From contig CM070874.1 of the NCBI GenBank assembly GCA_036365515.1, positions 42,097,083 to 42,161,082 of the forward strand: a stretch of 64,000 nt of DNA. The letters run 5' to 3'. This DNA is from Torymus aiolomorphi. Lineage: Eukaryota; Arthropoda; Insecta; Hymenoptera; Torymidae. The position numbers were made by a program, and so were the translations under genes. This document shows positions 1 to 12,104 of the stretch, in pieces; within the stretch, counting starts at the first letter, position 1; each line of letters begins with the position of its first letter. The notes beneath the pieces are model-generated. The model had not been told where the DNA came from. It worked only from the letters and a program-made list of their open reading frames with translations, and did no database searches.

Positions 1-598
1 CATATCTTCCCGAGAATAACTGTTAGAAAAAACAAAGAAAAATTATCTGCACTGAGAAAGAAGCATTGGTATAATTACTATATTGCTGTTGGTTATGAAA
101 CTCTATTTTTTTATAAAATAACCAATAAAATATTATTAATGCATTATAAAGAATTCGAAAGAACAGGTAAAGATTATGATTAAAGGTTATTAAGTAGCGA
201 GACAGGCCTAGTCCACGCGACGTACTGCGCGGTACCGGGCGCAGGAAAGACGTTGCGCCTACTCTTTTGGGTTCTATTTCTCGAAGAAAACATCTTGAGA
301 AAATTTTGAAAAAAATCATTTCTTATGTAAAAAGTGCTCAACTTTCGATTTAAATGGTAAAAAAAATATTAAAAATATCTTTTTGAGATATAAGATGTTT
401 TGTAGTTTTTGAAGGTGAAAATGGAAAATTTCGGAAAAACTGCCTACATCATTAGAAAGCTGAGGAAGAAATACGTTAGAAACACTTATCAAACAATTTT
501 TTAAAGTACATTTAAGTATCATAAACATGAGTTGGAAATAGCAAGATTTCGGGCTCGCGTGCCGCGCTGGGAGAGTTGACACAAACGCCTCATATTTC
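1..598 (+). mobile_element. Right end of a TIR DNA transposon copy
   Basis: Bases 1-60 are the reverse complement of about 5,412-5,472. Bases about 232-598 match 28,465-28,830 base for base over long runs, including the shared block around 'ATAAACATGAGTTGG', and end at the same point (GCCTCATA...). This is therefore the terminal part of another copy of the family whose ends bound the 5.2-28.8 kb element. No coding potential is recognised in it. The copy is cut by the left edge of the window. Confidence 0.7.
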
Positions 599-1564
599 GA
601 CTCAGGGAACTCAGAAATATTGAAAATCATCGAGATCTCGAGGTCGAAAAATTTCACCGTTACCAAGCTTTCTCTTTGAGGAAGCAACTAGGGGGCCGAG
701 CCTCCCTGCGTGTCTCGCTGCGCTCGACACATTTTTACATAATAGGCACGACCGCAATGCTCAGAAAAACCTTATAATTTTATTATTACATTAATTGTAA
801 TACTTATTTTCATCGTTATTATCATTAGAATACACATAAATACATCTCTGCAGTAAACTTTAAATGAAAATTATGGATTTACTATTACATATTTATTATT
901 TTTTTGTAGAAAATTTGCCTTATAATTCTACAAATATAGATATATGCAGATAACTTTTCAAATAGTCTATGATTCATATAAATTAATTAAGTATTATTAA
1001 TTGATATGATTAAAGTATACATAGGAATATTAAATATATAAGTACTATGATTGCAATTATATTTAAAATTAAAAACATTGTTTTCATTATTTCTATTTGA
1101 ATTATAATAATAGTTTTTATTTTTATTCATGCAAATGTTAAATAGAAAAAAAGTTTTATTTCAATGTTATCAACAACTTTTGTATTTGAAATTTTTGTAT
1201 TAAGTAAAATGCTTTTGAATAACATAAGGAAAAATACCGTTTCATTACTCCCGATTAATACAAAAATATAAAGTTAAATTTTACACAGTTTAACGAAAAC
1301 TGTAGACTAATCGCTCACTGATGTTCGTATAACTTATACATATACACACATGCACACATACACTATACCGCGAATAGGAGAAAAACAAAAAGAGAAAACT
1401 CAACACTGGTGTATTCGTCAATGGCAATCTGGCTTGATGCTGCGTGCGTACAGAGTATATCAGCCGTAACGGCCATATCGGCTATAAGCTGCGCATAGTG
1501 CGTTCGCACCAGCGAAAAAACGCATGCGACTCACGTGACCGTGAGCGCTCCCTGTATATAAGAT

Positions 1565-1565
1565 A

Positions 1566-1641
<76 letters not shown>
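1565..1641. repeat. (TA)n microsatellite
   Basis: An uninterrupted TA dinucleotide run of roughly 75 bases. Open frames across it (Ile/Tyr repeats) are artefacts of the repeat. Confidence 0.98.
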
Positions 1642-1644
<3 letters not shown>

Positions 1645-1649
1645 GATCG

Positions 1650-2630
1650 CGCGCGCACTTTCTGCTACTAGCCCTAGTGAGTCTATGTTGACTGCAGCTC
1701 TACGGCGGCGTGCGCGCGCGTATGTCCATGGTGTGATGTCAACAATCGCATCGTCTGGCTCCCGGCGTTCCCAGTGATGATGGTGGCTGCTGCAATACGC
1801 CGCCCTGGAGAATGTCGTCCCTTTCATCGTGTTTACTGCGGTTGATGATGATATTCCTGAGAAACAGGAAGGCAGCGTGTCGACGGCGAGAGCAAATTTC
1901 GTAAGCCTTTTCTCGTTCCTAGCCTCTCTGATAGGTAAGCTGATGGTACTTTCTCTTGTTGCAGGTATCTGGCGACGAGAGTAGTGTAAACGATGGGCAC
2001 TGCTGCAGAATCTTTCTTGAGTGTGGTGATGTTGCTTGGCTCATTTATTTATTAGTCATATGTGGTTTCCAGGTACTCAACTTTCCATGTGTGTTTTGAC
2101 TCTTATACTAGTGGCCCTGCGAACAGTTAATCTGCTGCTGGTGCCTTCAGCGACTCTCAGGGTGGAGGTGTTTTCAGCAATGAAACAACAAGTGAAGGTT
2201 CCACCAGTCTTTCCCCTCTAATTGCTAGAGGTAGCTGGTGCAGCAAGAATAGTGAACAACAACCATTGCTACAGTATTTTCTTTTATATGGTAATGTTTT
2301 TTGTGTCATCTATTCATTAGTCATATGTGGTTTCTAGGTGCTCAACTCTCCTCGCTTGTCTCCTAGATCAGTGACTGATCTATTCATGTGTTTTGTTCAT
2401 TCCTACGGTGAGGCAGTCCTTGAGATTGAAACACGCATGTCGGTCTCTATAGTATTCTCCTTTCAGATGGCTCTTAGATAATTCTGAGCAGACTGGCATC
2501 CATGGAGTAGTGCCCGCCCTGGGCCATCCAGCCTCATTTTACAGCTTCCCCAGCTCTACAATGATCTTCAAGTGTTAGTGCTTTAGAATGTGAGGGAATA
2601 GGTAATTAGGAACTAGAGGATATTATAAAA
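1650..2630 (+). other. Possible non-coding exons with splice-like signals and a ~250-bp duplication
   Basis: This mixed-composition stretch has donor-like sites (ATAGGTAAGC near 1,934; TTTCGTAAG near 1,896) and acceptor-like sites (CTCTTGTTGCAG near 1,964; GTTTCCAG near 2,071). A block at about 2,040-2,110 recurs at about 2,290-2,360 (shared ATTAGTCATATGTGGTTT), indicating a tandem duplication of about 250 bp. There is no long open frame. It could be a non-coding transcript or an old duplicated gene edge; I do not recognise a product. Confidence 0.25.
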
Positions 2631-3264
2631 GTGCTGTGTGTGTGGTTAGATGCGATACGGGTAAGCAGTTGTCGTTGGTCATATTAGCTCATCTAGTTAA
2701 TTTCTAAGTTTAGTCAGGGTATAAGAACTCATTTTAAGGTATCTATTGTATATATAAGTGAGTCTTGCCTATTTAATAGTTTTCATTTTAATTCTTTATA
2801 CATATTGAACATCACTATACTACAAAATCTATAACATACATTACACCAGAGTTTTTTTTGTGTAATATATTACTTTAACATGTATTTTTATAATATTAGA
2901 CAATTTTGATTCTCTTAGTTCAATCACTTAGGTTCTGTGAACATAATTAACAGGTTAAGCTGTGTAATTTTATATGAAATTTCTATTTGTTATCAAAACA
3001 GTAAGATAACATAATTATAGATTTTTAACAACGCAATTTTTAAACATTTTTCTAATTTTACTAAGTTCTCTAGATCATGACAAGAAATTGTAAGTTTTGA
3101 CAGCTTTTATGTAACAGTTTTTGTTAGTTATTGTTTTAGTTTTTTATTGGTATTTAAACGATATCTACATCCTTTGTATTTAAGAGTTCTATTGGAAATC
3201 AATTCTTTGTACGATAAGCAAAAATTGTCTATTTTATGTATATTTAGGCGTTTAAAATCGTTTT

Positions 3265-3960
3265 TATAGATTTAACTCGTCAGGTATTTATTTTACCTGA
3301 AAATCTTAAGTGAAAAAAAGTTTTGTTTAACTATTATCTATAACTTATGTATTAAATATTTTTGTGTAAAATTAAATACTGTCAAGTTACAGTCGAAAAT
3401 CGTCCATTTTATGTGTATTTTTTGGCGTTTAAAATAGTTATTATAAGTCTAACTCGTCAGGAGTTGATTTTACAGAAAAATGTTAAGTAGGAAAAAGTTT
3501 TGTTTCAATATTATCTACAACTTTTGTATTTAACATTTTTGTGAAAGATCAAATCCTGACAAGTTCTAGCCGAAAATCGTCCATTTTATGTGTATTTTGG
3601 CGTTTAAAATAGTTATTATAAGTCTAACTCGTCAGGAGTTGATTTTACAGAAAAATGTTAAATGGGAAAAAGTTTTGTTTCAATATTATCTACAACTTTT
3701 GTATTTAACATTTTTGTGAAAAATCAAATCCTGACAAGTTATAGCCGAAAATCGTCCATTTTATGTGTATTTTGGCGTTTAAAATCGTTTTTATAAGTCT
3801 AACTCGTCAGGAGTTGATGTTTTAAAAAAAATGTTAATTAGAAAAAAGTTTTGTTTCAATGTTATCTACAACTTTTATATTTAACATTTTTGTGTAAAAT
3901 CAAATCCTGAGAAGTTATAGCCGAAAATCATTCATTTTTGACCATTTTTTGCCGTTTTTC
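3265..3960 (+). repeat. ~175-bp tandem repeat, about four copies
   Basis: The motif CTAACTCGTCAGGAGTTGAT and its surrounding block recur near 3,272, 3,449, 3,625 and 3,799. Between them are repeated segments such as 'AAAAGTTTTGTTTCAATATT' and 'GAAAATCGTCCATTTTATGT'. Copies are clearly homologous but diverged. A lone diverged copy of part of the unit lies at about 1,141-1,210. Confidence 0.85.
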
Positions 3961-4699
3961 GCAATTATCTTGGCAAATATTTCTCGTAAAAAAAAGTGTT
4001 CAACATAAAAAAGGTGTATTTTTAGTTTTAGTAGATAGACCTGTGCATATTAGCTTAAAATTAATTTTTCTAGACATAAGGGTTAAAAATCGATTTTTTG
4101 CAATTTTTCTTTGTGCTGGCATTTTGAAAATTTTCTATCGATCGTTCTCGCTAAAGAACCAGAACTTAGGTGTAATTAGACGAGTATTTTCCCGGAATCC
4201 CGAAGGAATCGGTCGAAAGTTCATTGAAATAATCGAGCAACATGCGTACATACGGGCGTACAAACATACATACATCACAGAAAACGCTTTAAACGCACTC
4301 ATTCTGAGTGGAAAATGGTTTTCCACTATTTAATGGTACACATTAAATTTTCAGTATTTGAATTCTTACAATTTTCACTCTGGTGAAATTATAAGGCTCT
4401 CCCGAGTAGCGGTCGTGCCTAAAAATCATGTGTCTAAATATGAAACCCCGTCTTTTCTTGTTTTATAATACGGTCATAAAATGAAATTTATGCACCCAAT
4501 GTGGAACAATCAATTAAATAAATAAAATCAAATAATAATTGTAAATTTATGAAAATAGTTCGAAATATGTTCATAGGTTATCAGTTAATACATTTTATTT
4601 GATATGAAACGAACTAAAAACCTTAAAATACAACTAAGGAAAGCCGGCGCCTGAGTCGATGATTTCAATTTTATCAATGGTGGATTAGTTGTGCTTACG

Positions 4700-5225
4700 T
4701 AACCTTGTTCCATGGCAATATCTGGAAGAAATATTAGCCATAAAATTTGTCTGACATTAATAAACTCTCGAGTGGTGATCTTTTTATCGATATTTTACGT
4801 GTATTTTTCGCTATTTTAGCGACGTTACACCCCCGAACGGAAAGACTCCGGTACAATTTTCATATCACCAATTTTTTTAAAAGACTATGGCAACATCTGG
4901 AAGAAATATCAGCCATGAAATTCGTCTGAAACTAATAAACTCCCGAGTGGGGATTTGTTTTCTCGATATTTTTCATGTATTTTTCGCTATTTTAGCCCCT
5001 TTACAGAAACGCACCAGTTCGATTTTCTTATCACCAATTTTTTTAGAAGGTCAAGGCAACATCTGCAAGAAATATCAGCCATAAAATTTGTCTGAATTGA
5101 AATACTCTGCTGGTATAAATTTTTGTTATCATGCATTGTCTAGCCGGGTGGTTTTTGGGATAATTTGGGGGGATTATCACTTTTATATAAAGAAATAACT
5201 TATTTTGCAGTTTGTAAATGTTTTA
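4700..5225 (+). repeat. ~174-bp satellite array, short left array
   Basis: The block AATATCAGCCATAAAATTTG recurs near 4,729, 4,905 and 5,070, giving a period of about 174 bp. The same unit occurs in inverted orientation in the longer array at 13.4-14.5 kb. Both arrays are flanked on the same side by a shared tail (AAATAACTTATTTTGCA...TTATGCATA). Confidence 0.85.
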
Positions 5226-5967
5226 TGCATATGAGGCGTTTCACGTCAAGTGCCCCAGTGCCGCGCGCGAGCGCCAAATCGTGCTATTTCTAACTCATGT
5301 TTATGATACTAAAATGTAACTAAAAAAATTGTTTTATAAGCATTTCCGACGTATTTTTTCCTCAGCTTTCCAATGGTGTGGGCAGTTTTTCCGAAATTAA
5401 CTAACGCTTTTTTCTCAGTGCAGATAATTTTTCTTTGTTTTTTTTCTAACAGTTTTTCTCGGGAAGATTTGATATTCAGAACTTAAAGAGGTTTTTTTGT
5501 GCTTCAATGTACTTTCATCAATTGGAATAATAGCATGGTATTGTAATGTGCCTGGTATGAATTTAGCCTTATCCAGTCTTGGTTTTAGTTTCAAGACAGT
5601 ATCTTTATATGATTCTTTACTGCTATAAAAAACTTTGGTTTCTTTGCAATAATCTTTAGCCCAGTTATAAAGCTATTCTGGCGTTAAAATATGATTATTA
5701 GAAGAAACTTGTAGATTCGCTCGTTTTGCACCTCTTTTTGGGTTGGCGCCTATACCACCGCATGCACCTTTGCCATGCGCCGTGGCATAAAAATGCCACT
5801 CAGCTGGAACACCAAAATCTTTCTCATGAAAAAGAAGATTTAGAAAATTAGATTTATTTTTAAAATGCTAACCTGCTCCATCAGTCAAATAATAGACTTT
5901 TTTTTTACTATGAATTTAGTTTTGAGGTAAGATATTATAAATTTTTGATATTCATAAACGGCAGCAG

Positions 5968-6690
5968 TACACGGAGAGAAATTTTGTAGTGAAAATTACA
6001 AATATTCGAGACAAAATTACCAGTTTCTATGGTAATGGACGGATAGACTGACAATTTCAAACTTTTTACCAAAGTGCCTTGGTAAAATTTTTTTTAGTTA
6101 ATTTAAATTAAAAAAATTAACTTTTTTTATCCATATTGATGGATATATAGTATTTTAATATAGAAATAGAAACAGAAACAAGGATGAAAAAACATTAAAC
6201 TGAAAAAAAATTTTTACGGAAGCGGGATTCGATCCGACGATCTTTGGGTTGAGAGTCCGACGTTCTACCGACTGCGCCATGGAAGCTGTTACCAACAGTT
6301 ATTTAAATCGCCGTTATTACTTACTGAAAATATGTGTATTGTTTTCATTTTAACGTCGCGCACGCCTCTAGTATCAATCTTCTGAAACACAATAATGCGC
6401 AGTGCGCATGCGCGAATATACAAATACCAGGTTATTTGGTAAAATTTATCAGTTTTCTTAGTAAAAATTCTTAGGTTACCTTGTAAAAATGACTAGATCT
6501 CAATTTTTACCAGTGTGTCTGGTAATTTTTATTCCGATAATTTGCTATTTTTTTTAAGTGGTTATGGTAGTTTTTCCTGGGAAACTTATAAATTGTATTA
6601 GAAACTTGGGAATATCACGGCATTTGACAGTCTATCCATGCGCTACCAAGGCACCTTGGTAATTTTTACTCTAAAATTTCTCTCCGTGTA
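5968..6690. mobile_element. MITE inserted in the transposase frame
   Basis: The terminal inverted repeats are TACACGGAGAGAAATTTT at 5,968 and its complement ending at 6,690. Subterminal inner repeats (ACCAAGGCACCTTGGTAA-type) follow on both sides. The minus-strand transposase reading stops at one edge (VISDNLNHN) and resumes at the other (AAVYEYQKFIISYL), matching the order in the 43-kb copy. The insertion point is therefore readable to within a few bases. It carries a tRNA-like segment at about 6,220-6,292. Confidence 0.85.
6220..6292 (-). tRNA. tRNA-like pseudogene or tRNA-derived segment
   Basis: On the minus strand the sequence reads TGGCGCAGTCGGTAGAAC (A-box-like D arm), then GGACTCTCAACCC (anticodon-like), then GGATCGAATCCC (B box / T arm). 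Aligned to a standard tRNA layout the anticodon loop would be CTCTCAA, i.e. CTC. The anticodon stem and acceptor stem do not pair properly, so this is most likely a tRNA-derived remnant within the MITE rather than a working gene. Confidence 0.45.
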
Positions 6691-8138
6691 TTATGGTTTA
6701 GATTGTCGGAAATCACAGTAATGCTTACATGTTTAAGCTCTTCATTTTCTTTATAATACACAACAACTGCATTTTCTTCTTCATTTTCTTTATAATACAC
6801 ACAAACGCATAATTTTCGGCAAAATCACAAACAGAAGAAATTCTCCTTGTTGAAGGTTGTTTTTTAAGTCACTTACAAAAAGTGATTGATTCTTAGCAAA
6901 AAAATCGTGAGATTTTAATTTTATCAATTTTTCTCCCAGTATGTCCATAAATTGATGAACATTCACAGTTTTAGAAGCTATTGTACACCGATCTGTTTGA
7001 AACCATGATTCATACTCTATTTGAAAAATATCACTTTCATCAAAACATTCAAGCAAATGTTTACGTAATATGGACATATTGGGGCAATCTAAACAGTCAC
7101 CCAAATAGCATCTATCGTGTGCATCATTACACATAATTGCTTGGATGCAATCGTGGTAGTTTTTAAGAGGCAATCTAGTATCTTTTGTTAAATGTTCTAA
7201 ATCCATAGCACTTAGCATGAGCTTTACGTTTTCGTGATGTACACACACGCATACATTATGCGTACCACTACTTCCAACTAAAACACACTGTGGACGCCTC
7301 AATTGTGTCAATTTAGTAAAACCAATATTAACGTGTTCATTTTATATATGTATATATAAACTATACAGTTCATTTAAATTACCAAGCAGTAATCTTTTTT
7401 GAACATGTTCTCTTTTACCATTACTCTGCTTAAGGGGATGCCATACTCGATTTTAAAGAACAAAACTACTTTATCATAGGAGTATGGCGGTAATGTACAA
7501 AAATTTGCCGTTAGGTGGCGTCGCGCACACATTCCGGTATGGCGTGTTTCCGACCGGAGTTGACACAGTAAACAAGCGTTTTTTACATATTTTGAGGCGC
7601 AGAATTCAAATTTGGTGGTTTCCAGGCTAAAAAACGGTGAATTTGTCACCAACAATTTTATTTAAAAAATTGCTCTTTTTATAAGATGTAAATTTAGAAT
7701 AAAACTAACATTTCATTTTAAGGAAAAACAAATACTTTGAAATAATGTATCATGCTTTGGTAAACACAAAAACAGTGAATTGCCATATAATTGTTAATAA
7801 CAAATAAACAGATCATTTATTCTGATTGGTTTACTGAGACATTATTTCAACGTATTTTTTTTTTTCTTAAAATAGAATGACGTTTTTTTTATTCTGAATT
7901 TGAATTTTATATAAAAAAAGCACAAAATTATTAGTACCAAAATAAATGACCATTTTTAAGCTTAAAGACAAATCCAAATTCTGCGTCTAAAAATACGTAG
8001 AAGAACGTTTGGTTACTGAGGCAATTCCAGATGCTTAGACAGAGCTCCCTCAGCACTGAGACTAATTGCCTACTAATGTGAGAAGCCGAGCTGAGAATTA
8101 ATTCCTGTTATTCTTGAAATTTTTTGTACATGATCTAC

Positions 8139-8532
8139 TAGGGTAAGTGTGGGTACTACTGCGGACGTGGGTATTATTGTGTATGTATTACTGCTGTAGA
8201 ATCTTATGGAAAATCGCAGTAATACCAGCGATGTACTTTTTGAGGTTCTGCGCATGCGCCAGTGCTCTCCCTATGATTTAACATGGCACGGTAATACCAA
8301 CGCAGTAGTTGCAGCAGCTTCGCAGTAACACCAGCAGAGAGATGTTGTTTTGAAAGTCATTTTATACATTTATTTATCAATTTTTGTTCTAAAATTGTAC
8401 TTTAATCGATAGATATGATACCTAAGTTCAGTTATTAAAAAGAATCAGCATAATTTTTTTGCATGGAGACGAAATATATTCGTTTGAAACTAACCTAAAA
8501 AAAATACCGCCGTAGTACCCATACTTACCCTA
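8139..8532. mobile_element. MITE (about 394 bp)
   Basis: TAGGGTAAGTGTGGGTACTA at 8,139 is matched in inverted form by TAGTACCCATACTTACCCTA ending at 8,532. Internal short motifs (GTAATACCAGC / GCAGTAGT) are also repeated. No coding. Confidence 0.85.
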
Positions 8533-8975
8533 TATCCTCTTGACTAAAATAATCCTCTTGGTTTATATACTTGTCTTAATTAAAAAATTATGAAAAAATC
8601 ATCTTGATTAATAAAATCCTCTTGATTGAAAATGTTTTCTTGATTAAAAAGTCCTTTTGATTAAGAATATCCTCTTGATCAAAAAAATCCTTTTGATTGA
8701 TAAAATCCTCTTAAACAAAAAAAATCCTCTTGGTTGTCAAAGTCCTCTTGATTTACAATCCTCTTGATTGATAAAATCCTCTTGATTGGCAAAATCCTCT
8801 TGATTTACAATCCTCTTGATTGACAGTCCTCTTGATTTACAATCCTCTTGATTGATAAAATCCTCTTGATTGGCAAAATCCTCTTGATTTACAATCCTCT
8901 TGATTGACAGTCCTCTTGCTTACAGTCTCTTGCTTACAGTCCTCTTGATTGACAGTCCTCTTGATAACACTAAGT
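8533..8975 (+). repeat. ~17-20-bp minisatellite (TCCTCTTGATTGA type)
   Basis: Over twenty near-identical units of the form (A)TCCTCTTGATTGAYAAAA follow one another directly after the MITE. Part of it is read as Arg/Gln/Asp repeats on the minus strand, which is a repeat artefact. Confidence 0.95.
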
Positions 8976-9015
8976 GCACTTGAATATGCAAGCAAAGTGG
9001 TCTCATCTTTTGTGT

Positions 9016-9440
9016 ACAGTTTTCGCGTTACCAAAGTCCTCGAGCACGGGTCCGGCGCTGAAAATCGTTGCTTGACCCCGCAAGCGGGTGAGCCCTTCTG
9101 GCTCAGGGTGGTAAGATGATGGAGCAGAAAATTCGTTGACTCGGTCTTACCGGAACCGCTCTCGCCACTTATCACAATGCACTGATTCTTCTTCTTCTTG
9201 AGCACGCAGTGATATGCCGCGTAGGCTATCGTGGATATGTGCGGCGATATGTGTGGACCGAGCCTTTGATTCTGATAAAGATTCATATACTTCAGATTAT
9301 AAATTGGGTAGAATTTGAAGGAGTTCCGGTCAATCAGTATGCTGCCAACGTAGGTGTAAATATTGCCGGTGAGAAATCGGCAGCTGGCAGAGATCCGGAT
9401 ACTCCTTATCATGCGGTTGATGCATAAAGCGATTGAATTA
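9016..9440 (-). pseudogene. Myosin IX (unconventional myosin) motor-domain fragment
   Basis: The minus strand encodes a recognisable class IX myosin head segment. It starts with a DLC.LP-like remnant, then NIYTYVGSILI, FKFYPIYN, an HI..IA.AAYH block, and the P-loop GESGSGKTESTNFLLHHL followed by the SQKG..GV turn. After a frameshift near 9,060 the reading continues as SAGPVLEDFGNAKT, then a stop. In intact myosin IX this is the region around the ATP-binding site, near residues 150-280 of a protein over 2,000 residues long. Residues between the DLC.LP block and RFLTGN are missing, one frame shift is visible and the rest of the gene is absent. This is a broken, partial copy inside repeat DNA, directly beside a minisatellite. 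A genuine exon of a fragmented host gene is the alternative, but the internal deletion and shift argue against it. Confidence 0.85.
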
Positions 9441-9697
9441 GATTAAGGAACTGCAGATCCATGGGAAATCTACTGTCTAACCACAGGTAGTCAGACGTAA
9501 AACCTGAAAGTTTTGCATTTTATTAGTTATGAATTTACTCATACAATTATTTGCACAAAAATTAAAAATTTTTTGCTTCTTTAAATTAACTGGGCAACAA
9601 AAAATTGTTTTTTTTTTTTTTTTTATTAAGGTAGTTCTCCTCGGACTCTCTAGTCATGACAGTGCTAAATATAGAAGTTACCTAAAATTAAAAAAAA

Positions 9698-10066
9698 AAA
9701 CATAGTTGTAATGTGATTTATTTATTTAAAATGATAGAGATAGTCAATGTATTATAAATGAAGTGTATTTAACATGACTAAAGTAACTAATTGTAAAATG
9801 GCGATATTTTAGAAACTAGATATCGTCACTACAAACATTTTTTATTATTTTTGGAGTAATGTATAGAGACTCATGAAGGGTTTCCATCATAAATAGTATT
9901 TCTAAATCTAAAATCAGTAAAGAAACAAAAAAGATTCCGGTAATTTATCAATAGTTGTTTGTAGTGACAACATCTAGTTTCTACAATATCGACATTTTGT
10001 GAAAAAAGTTATCTTAGTCATGTTAAATACACTTTATAATAAATAAATCACATTACAACTATGGTT
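9698..10066. mobile_element. Foldback MITE (about 370 bp)
   Basis: CATAGTTGTAATGTGATTTA near 9,700 is repeated in inverted form ending near 10,063. The arms also share AAGTGTATTTAACATGACTA and AACTAGATrTCGTCACTACA blocks, so about 150 bp of each side is palindromic. Non-coding. Confidence 0.85.
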
Positions 10067-10071
10067 TTTTA

Positions 10072-10245
10072 GTGAGTAGAGTCCGGGTAGTGCGCTCCGT
10101 AGGTTTTTGTGTCCAGGTGAAGGGACAGGTCGGATGCAAGGTCTAGGTGTTTAGATGGCCGATGATGGAGTCCGGCTGATGCGCTCCGTAGATATTTACG
10201 TCCAGGTGTCGGCACAGGTCGGATGCGAGGTGTAGGTGTTACCGG
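10072..10245. repeat. Two-copy ~93-bp direct repeat
   Basis: The segment GAGTCCGG.TG.TGCGCTCCGTAG...CAGGTCGGATGC recurs at about 10,078 and 10,169. The open frame on the minus strand through it has no recognisable product. Confidence 0.7.
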
Positions 10246-10668
10246 ACGCAGCTTACATGAGGCAGCTTGCGGATTGCGCGCACGGACTTTTGTAACCTGC
10301 GTAGTTTCTTTTGATGCCATGGTTCCACTAGCTGGTTCTAATAAACCAAACGGTGACAGCAGCAGCTCAAGTCTTGTTCAGAATTTAATATTATGATTTT
10401 CAAAATATTACCTGCATCTGAAATTTTGTTGCACGGTACTGCACTTTTTTGTACATATTCTGGATGTAGTTTACAAAATTTCTACCAAGAGATAGTTTAG
10501 ATTTGGTTTTTATTTTTTTAGTTGAGGGTTTAATTGTTTATTGAAATTTAAACAAATTTCAATGTTTTTATTTTTTTATTCAATCTAACCATAAAAAAAT
10601 ATCAATATGAAATCAAGTTATCTTTTGGTAGATTTAAAGTATTTGCTGTTAAAAATATATGGGATATT

Positions 10669-11675
10669 TCAGGTGAAGTCAGCAGCTCAAAATTTTAAAA
10701 TCGCTCAAAACTCGTTTTCTTTTAGTTTTTTATGAAAAGAAAATGTTCCTCAAATTTTAGATCGATAAAAAAGCTATGCAACATTGAAAATTCAATTTTT
10801 TTGCAATTTTTGGTTAAAATCCAAGTTTATTCATTTTTTAACTCAAAATCTTGAAACTTTTTGTATCGTACATTGATTGGCAAAAGGTTTGCATTTTTTC
10901 TGTAGAATGTGCCAGTATTTATTTTATGACCCTTTTTGAAAGTCTCTGATTGGCTGCTTCTTAGTATACCTTCATCAAAGGATATTGAGGCTGCCGCCAA
11001 ATATTCTTTATTCGACAAATTCTTTTGTATTCTTCTTCGAAAACCCTTCAAAATGCTTTTTTTGATCAATACTGGCCGAGCAAAGGGAGAAAGGTCACAA
11101 TTTTTTTAAATATCAAGAAAAATCCATAATTTCAATTTTTGATAACATGATTAATGAAACTGAACATTATTCATACATCTTATGGCATGGACCGTACCAC
11201 TGAATTTTGTTAGAGCATCAAATAGAACATTATAAATATCTATTTTCAATAATATTAGGCTTACACAATAAGCGATACCTAATTACATATTACAAAAACA
11301 AAATTTGTCGAATAAAGAATATTTGGCCGCAGCCTCAATATCCTTTGGTGAAGGTATACTAAGAAGCAGCCAATCAGAGACTTTCAAAAAGGGTCATAAA
11401 ATAAATACTGGCACATTCTATAGAAAAAATGTAAACCTTTTGCCAATCAATGTACTATGCAAAAAGTTTCAAGATTTTGAGTTAAAAAATGAATAAACTT
11501 GGATTTTAACCAAAAATTGCAAAAAAAATTTGAATTTTCAATGTTGCATAGCTTTTTTTGCAAATATCGACCTAAAATTTGAGGAACATTTTTTGTTCAT
11601 AAAAACTAAAAGAAAACGAGTTTTGAGCGATTTTAAAATTTTGAACTGCTGACTTCACATGAAATATCCCATATA
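10669..11675. mobile_element. Foldback element with ~360-bp inverted arms
   Basis: The left arm (about 10,669-11,030, starting ATATGGGATATTTCAGGTGA) and right arm (about 11,298-11,675) are close inverted copies. The same short peptide frame (SNKEYLAAASISF...) is therefore read on the minus strand of one arm and the plus strand of the other. The ~270-bp centre is unique and AT-rich. No transposase. Confidence 0.88.
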
Positions 11676-12104
11676 CCTGAAACAACAGGAAGGTGTAACA
11701 AAATTTGAGACCAAGGGTTGAACTTCAAATTAACCTGAGTATGGTATTTAAGTTGATCGGCATTTTAAAATATACAACTTCCATCATATAAACGCATAAC
11801 TGCAAATTGGACATTTTAATAAAATTTGTATTTTTAGAAGTATTGTCATTAATAATTACTTTGCATTATACTTGTCATGCTACTGAATGATTGGCAAAAG
11901 TAGAACTACTATAATTTCATTGAGCTAGGCTCATAAGTTTCTTTAGCTTCTTTTCAAATTTTATGAGTTTTGTTGAAAAAAAAACGGAAAAGAATTAATC
12001 TTGTGTCAAGACATCTAGTTTCTTATAAATAGATAACTAAATAAACTCATGTAATTGTAATTCTTTTCTGTTATAATTAAATATGTTCGCCCATACACCT
12101 TTCC

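Larger units (their letters stand above)
743..4421. mobile_element. Non-autonomous TIR element (about 3.7 kb)
   Basis: Bases 743-780 (TAGGCACGACCGC...CCTTATAATTT) are repeated in inverted orientation at 4,386-4,421, which defines an element of about 3.7 kb. The interior is AT-rich. It contains a TA microsatellite, a possible spliced non-coding stretch (1.65-2.63 kb) and a ~175-bp tandem array near the right end. No transposase is visible, so it would be non-autonomous. The TIRs are imperfect, so the boundary is approximate. Confidence 0.6.
5477..7430 (-). pseudogene. DDE-like transposase, C-terminal two thirds, decayed
   Basis: Reading on the minus strand, coding begins near 7,425 (a block with RLLLGNLNELY), continues through CVLVGSSGTHNVCVCVHH and a Cys-rich segment, then reaches a hydrophobic/core region. 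It resumes at about 5,967 with YYLTDGAG, HFKNKSNFLNLLFHEKDFG and WHFYATAHGKGACGGIGA, ending near 5,480. The same order and motifs occur in the copy at 42.4-43.7 kb. The acidic residue in the TDGA block and the HGK...GGIG block look like the conserved core of a transposase or transposon-derived protein family common in arthropods; I do not name the superfamily. Several stops and frameshifts are present, and a MITE (5,968-6,690) sits inside the frame. It is not functional. Confidence 0.75.

Noticed and set aside
1444..1827. Three open frames rich in Ile/Tyr across the TA tract
   Set aside because: They are read through a TA microsatellite on both strands; no domain and no codon bias.
10827..11496. 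The matching short proteins on opposite strands (SNKEYLAAASISF...)
   Set aside because: They are the same sequence in the two arms of a foldback element, without start context or domain.
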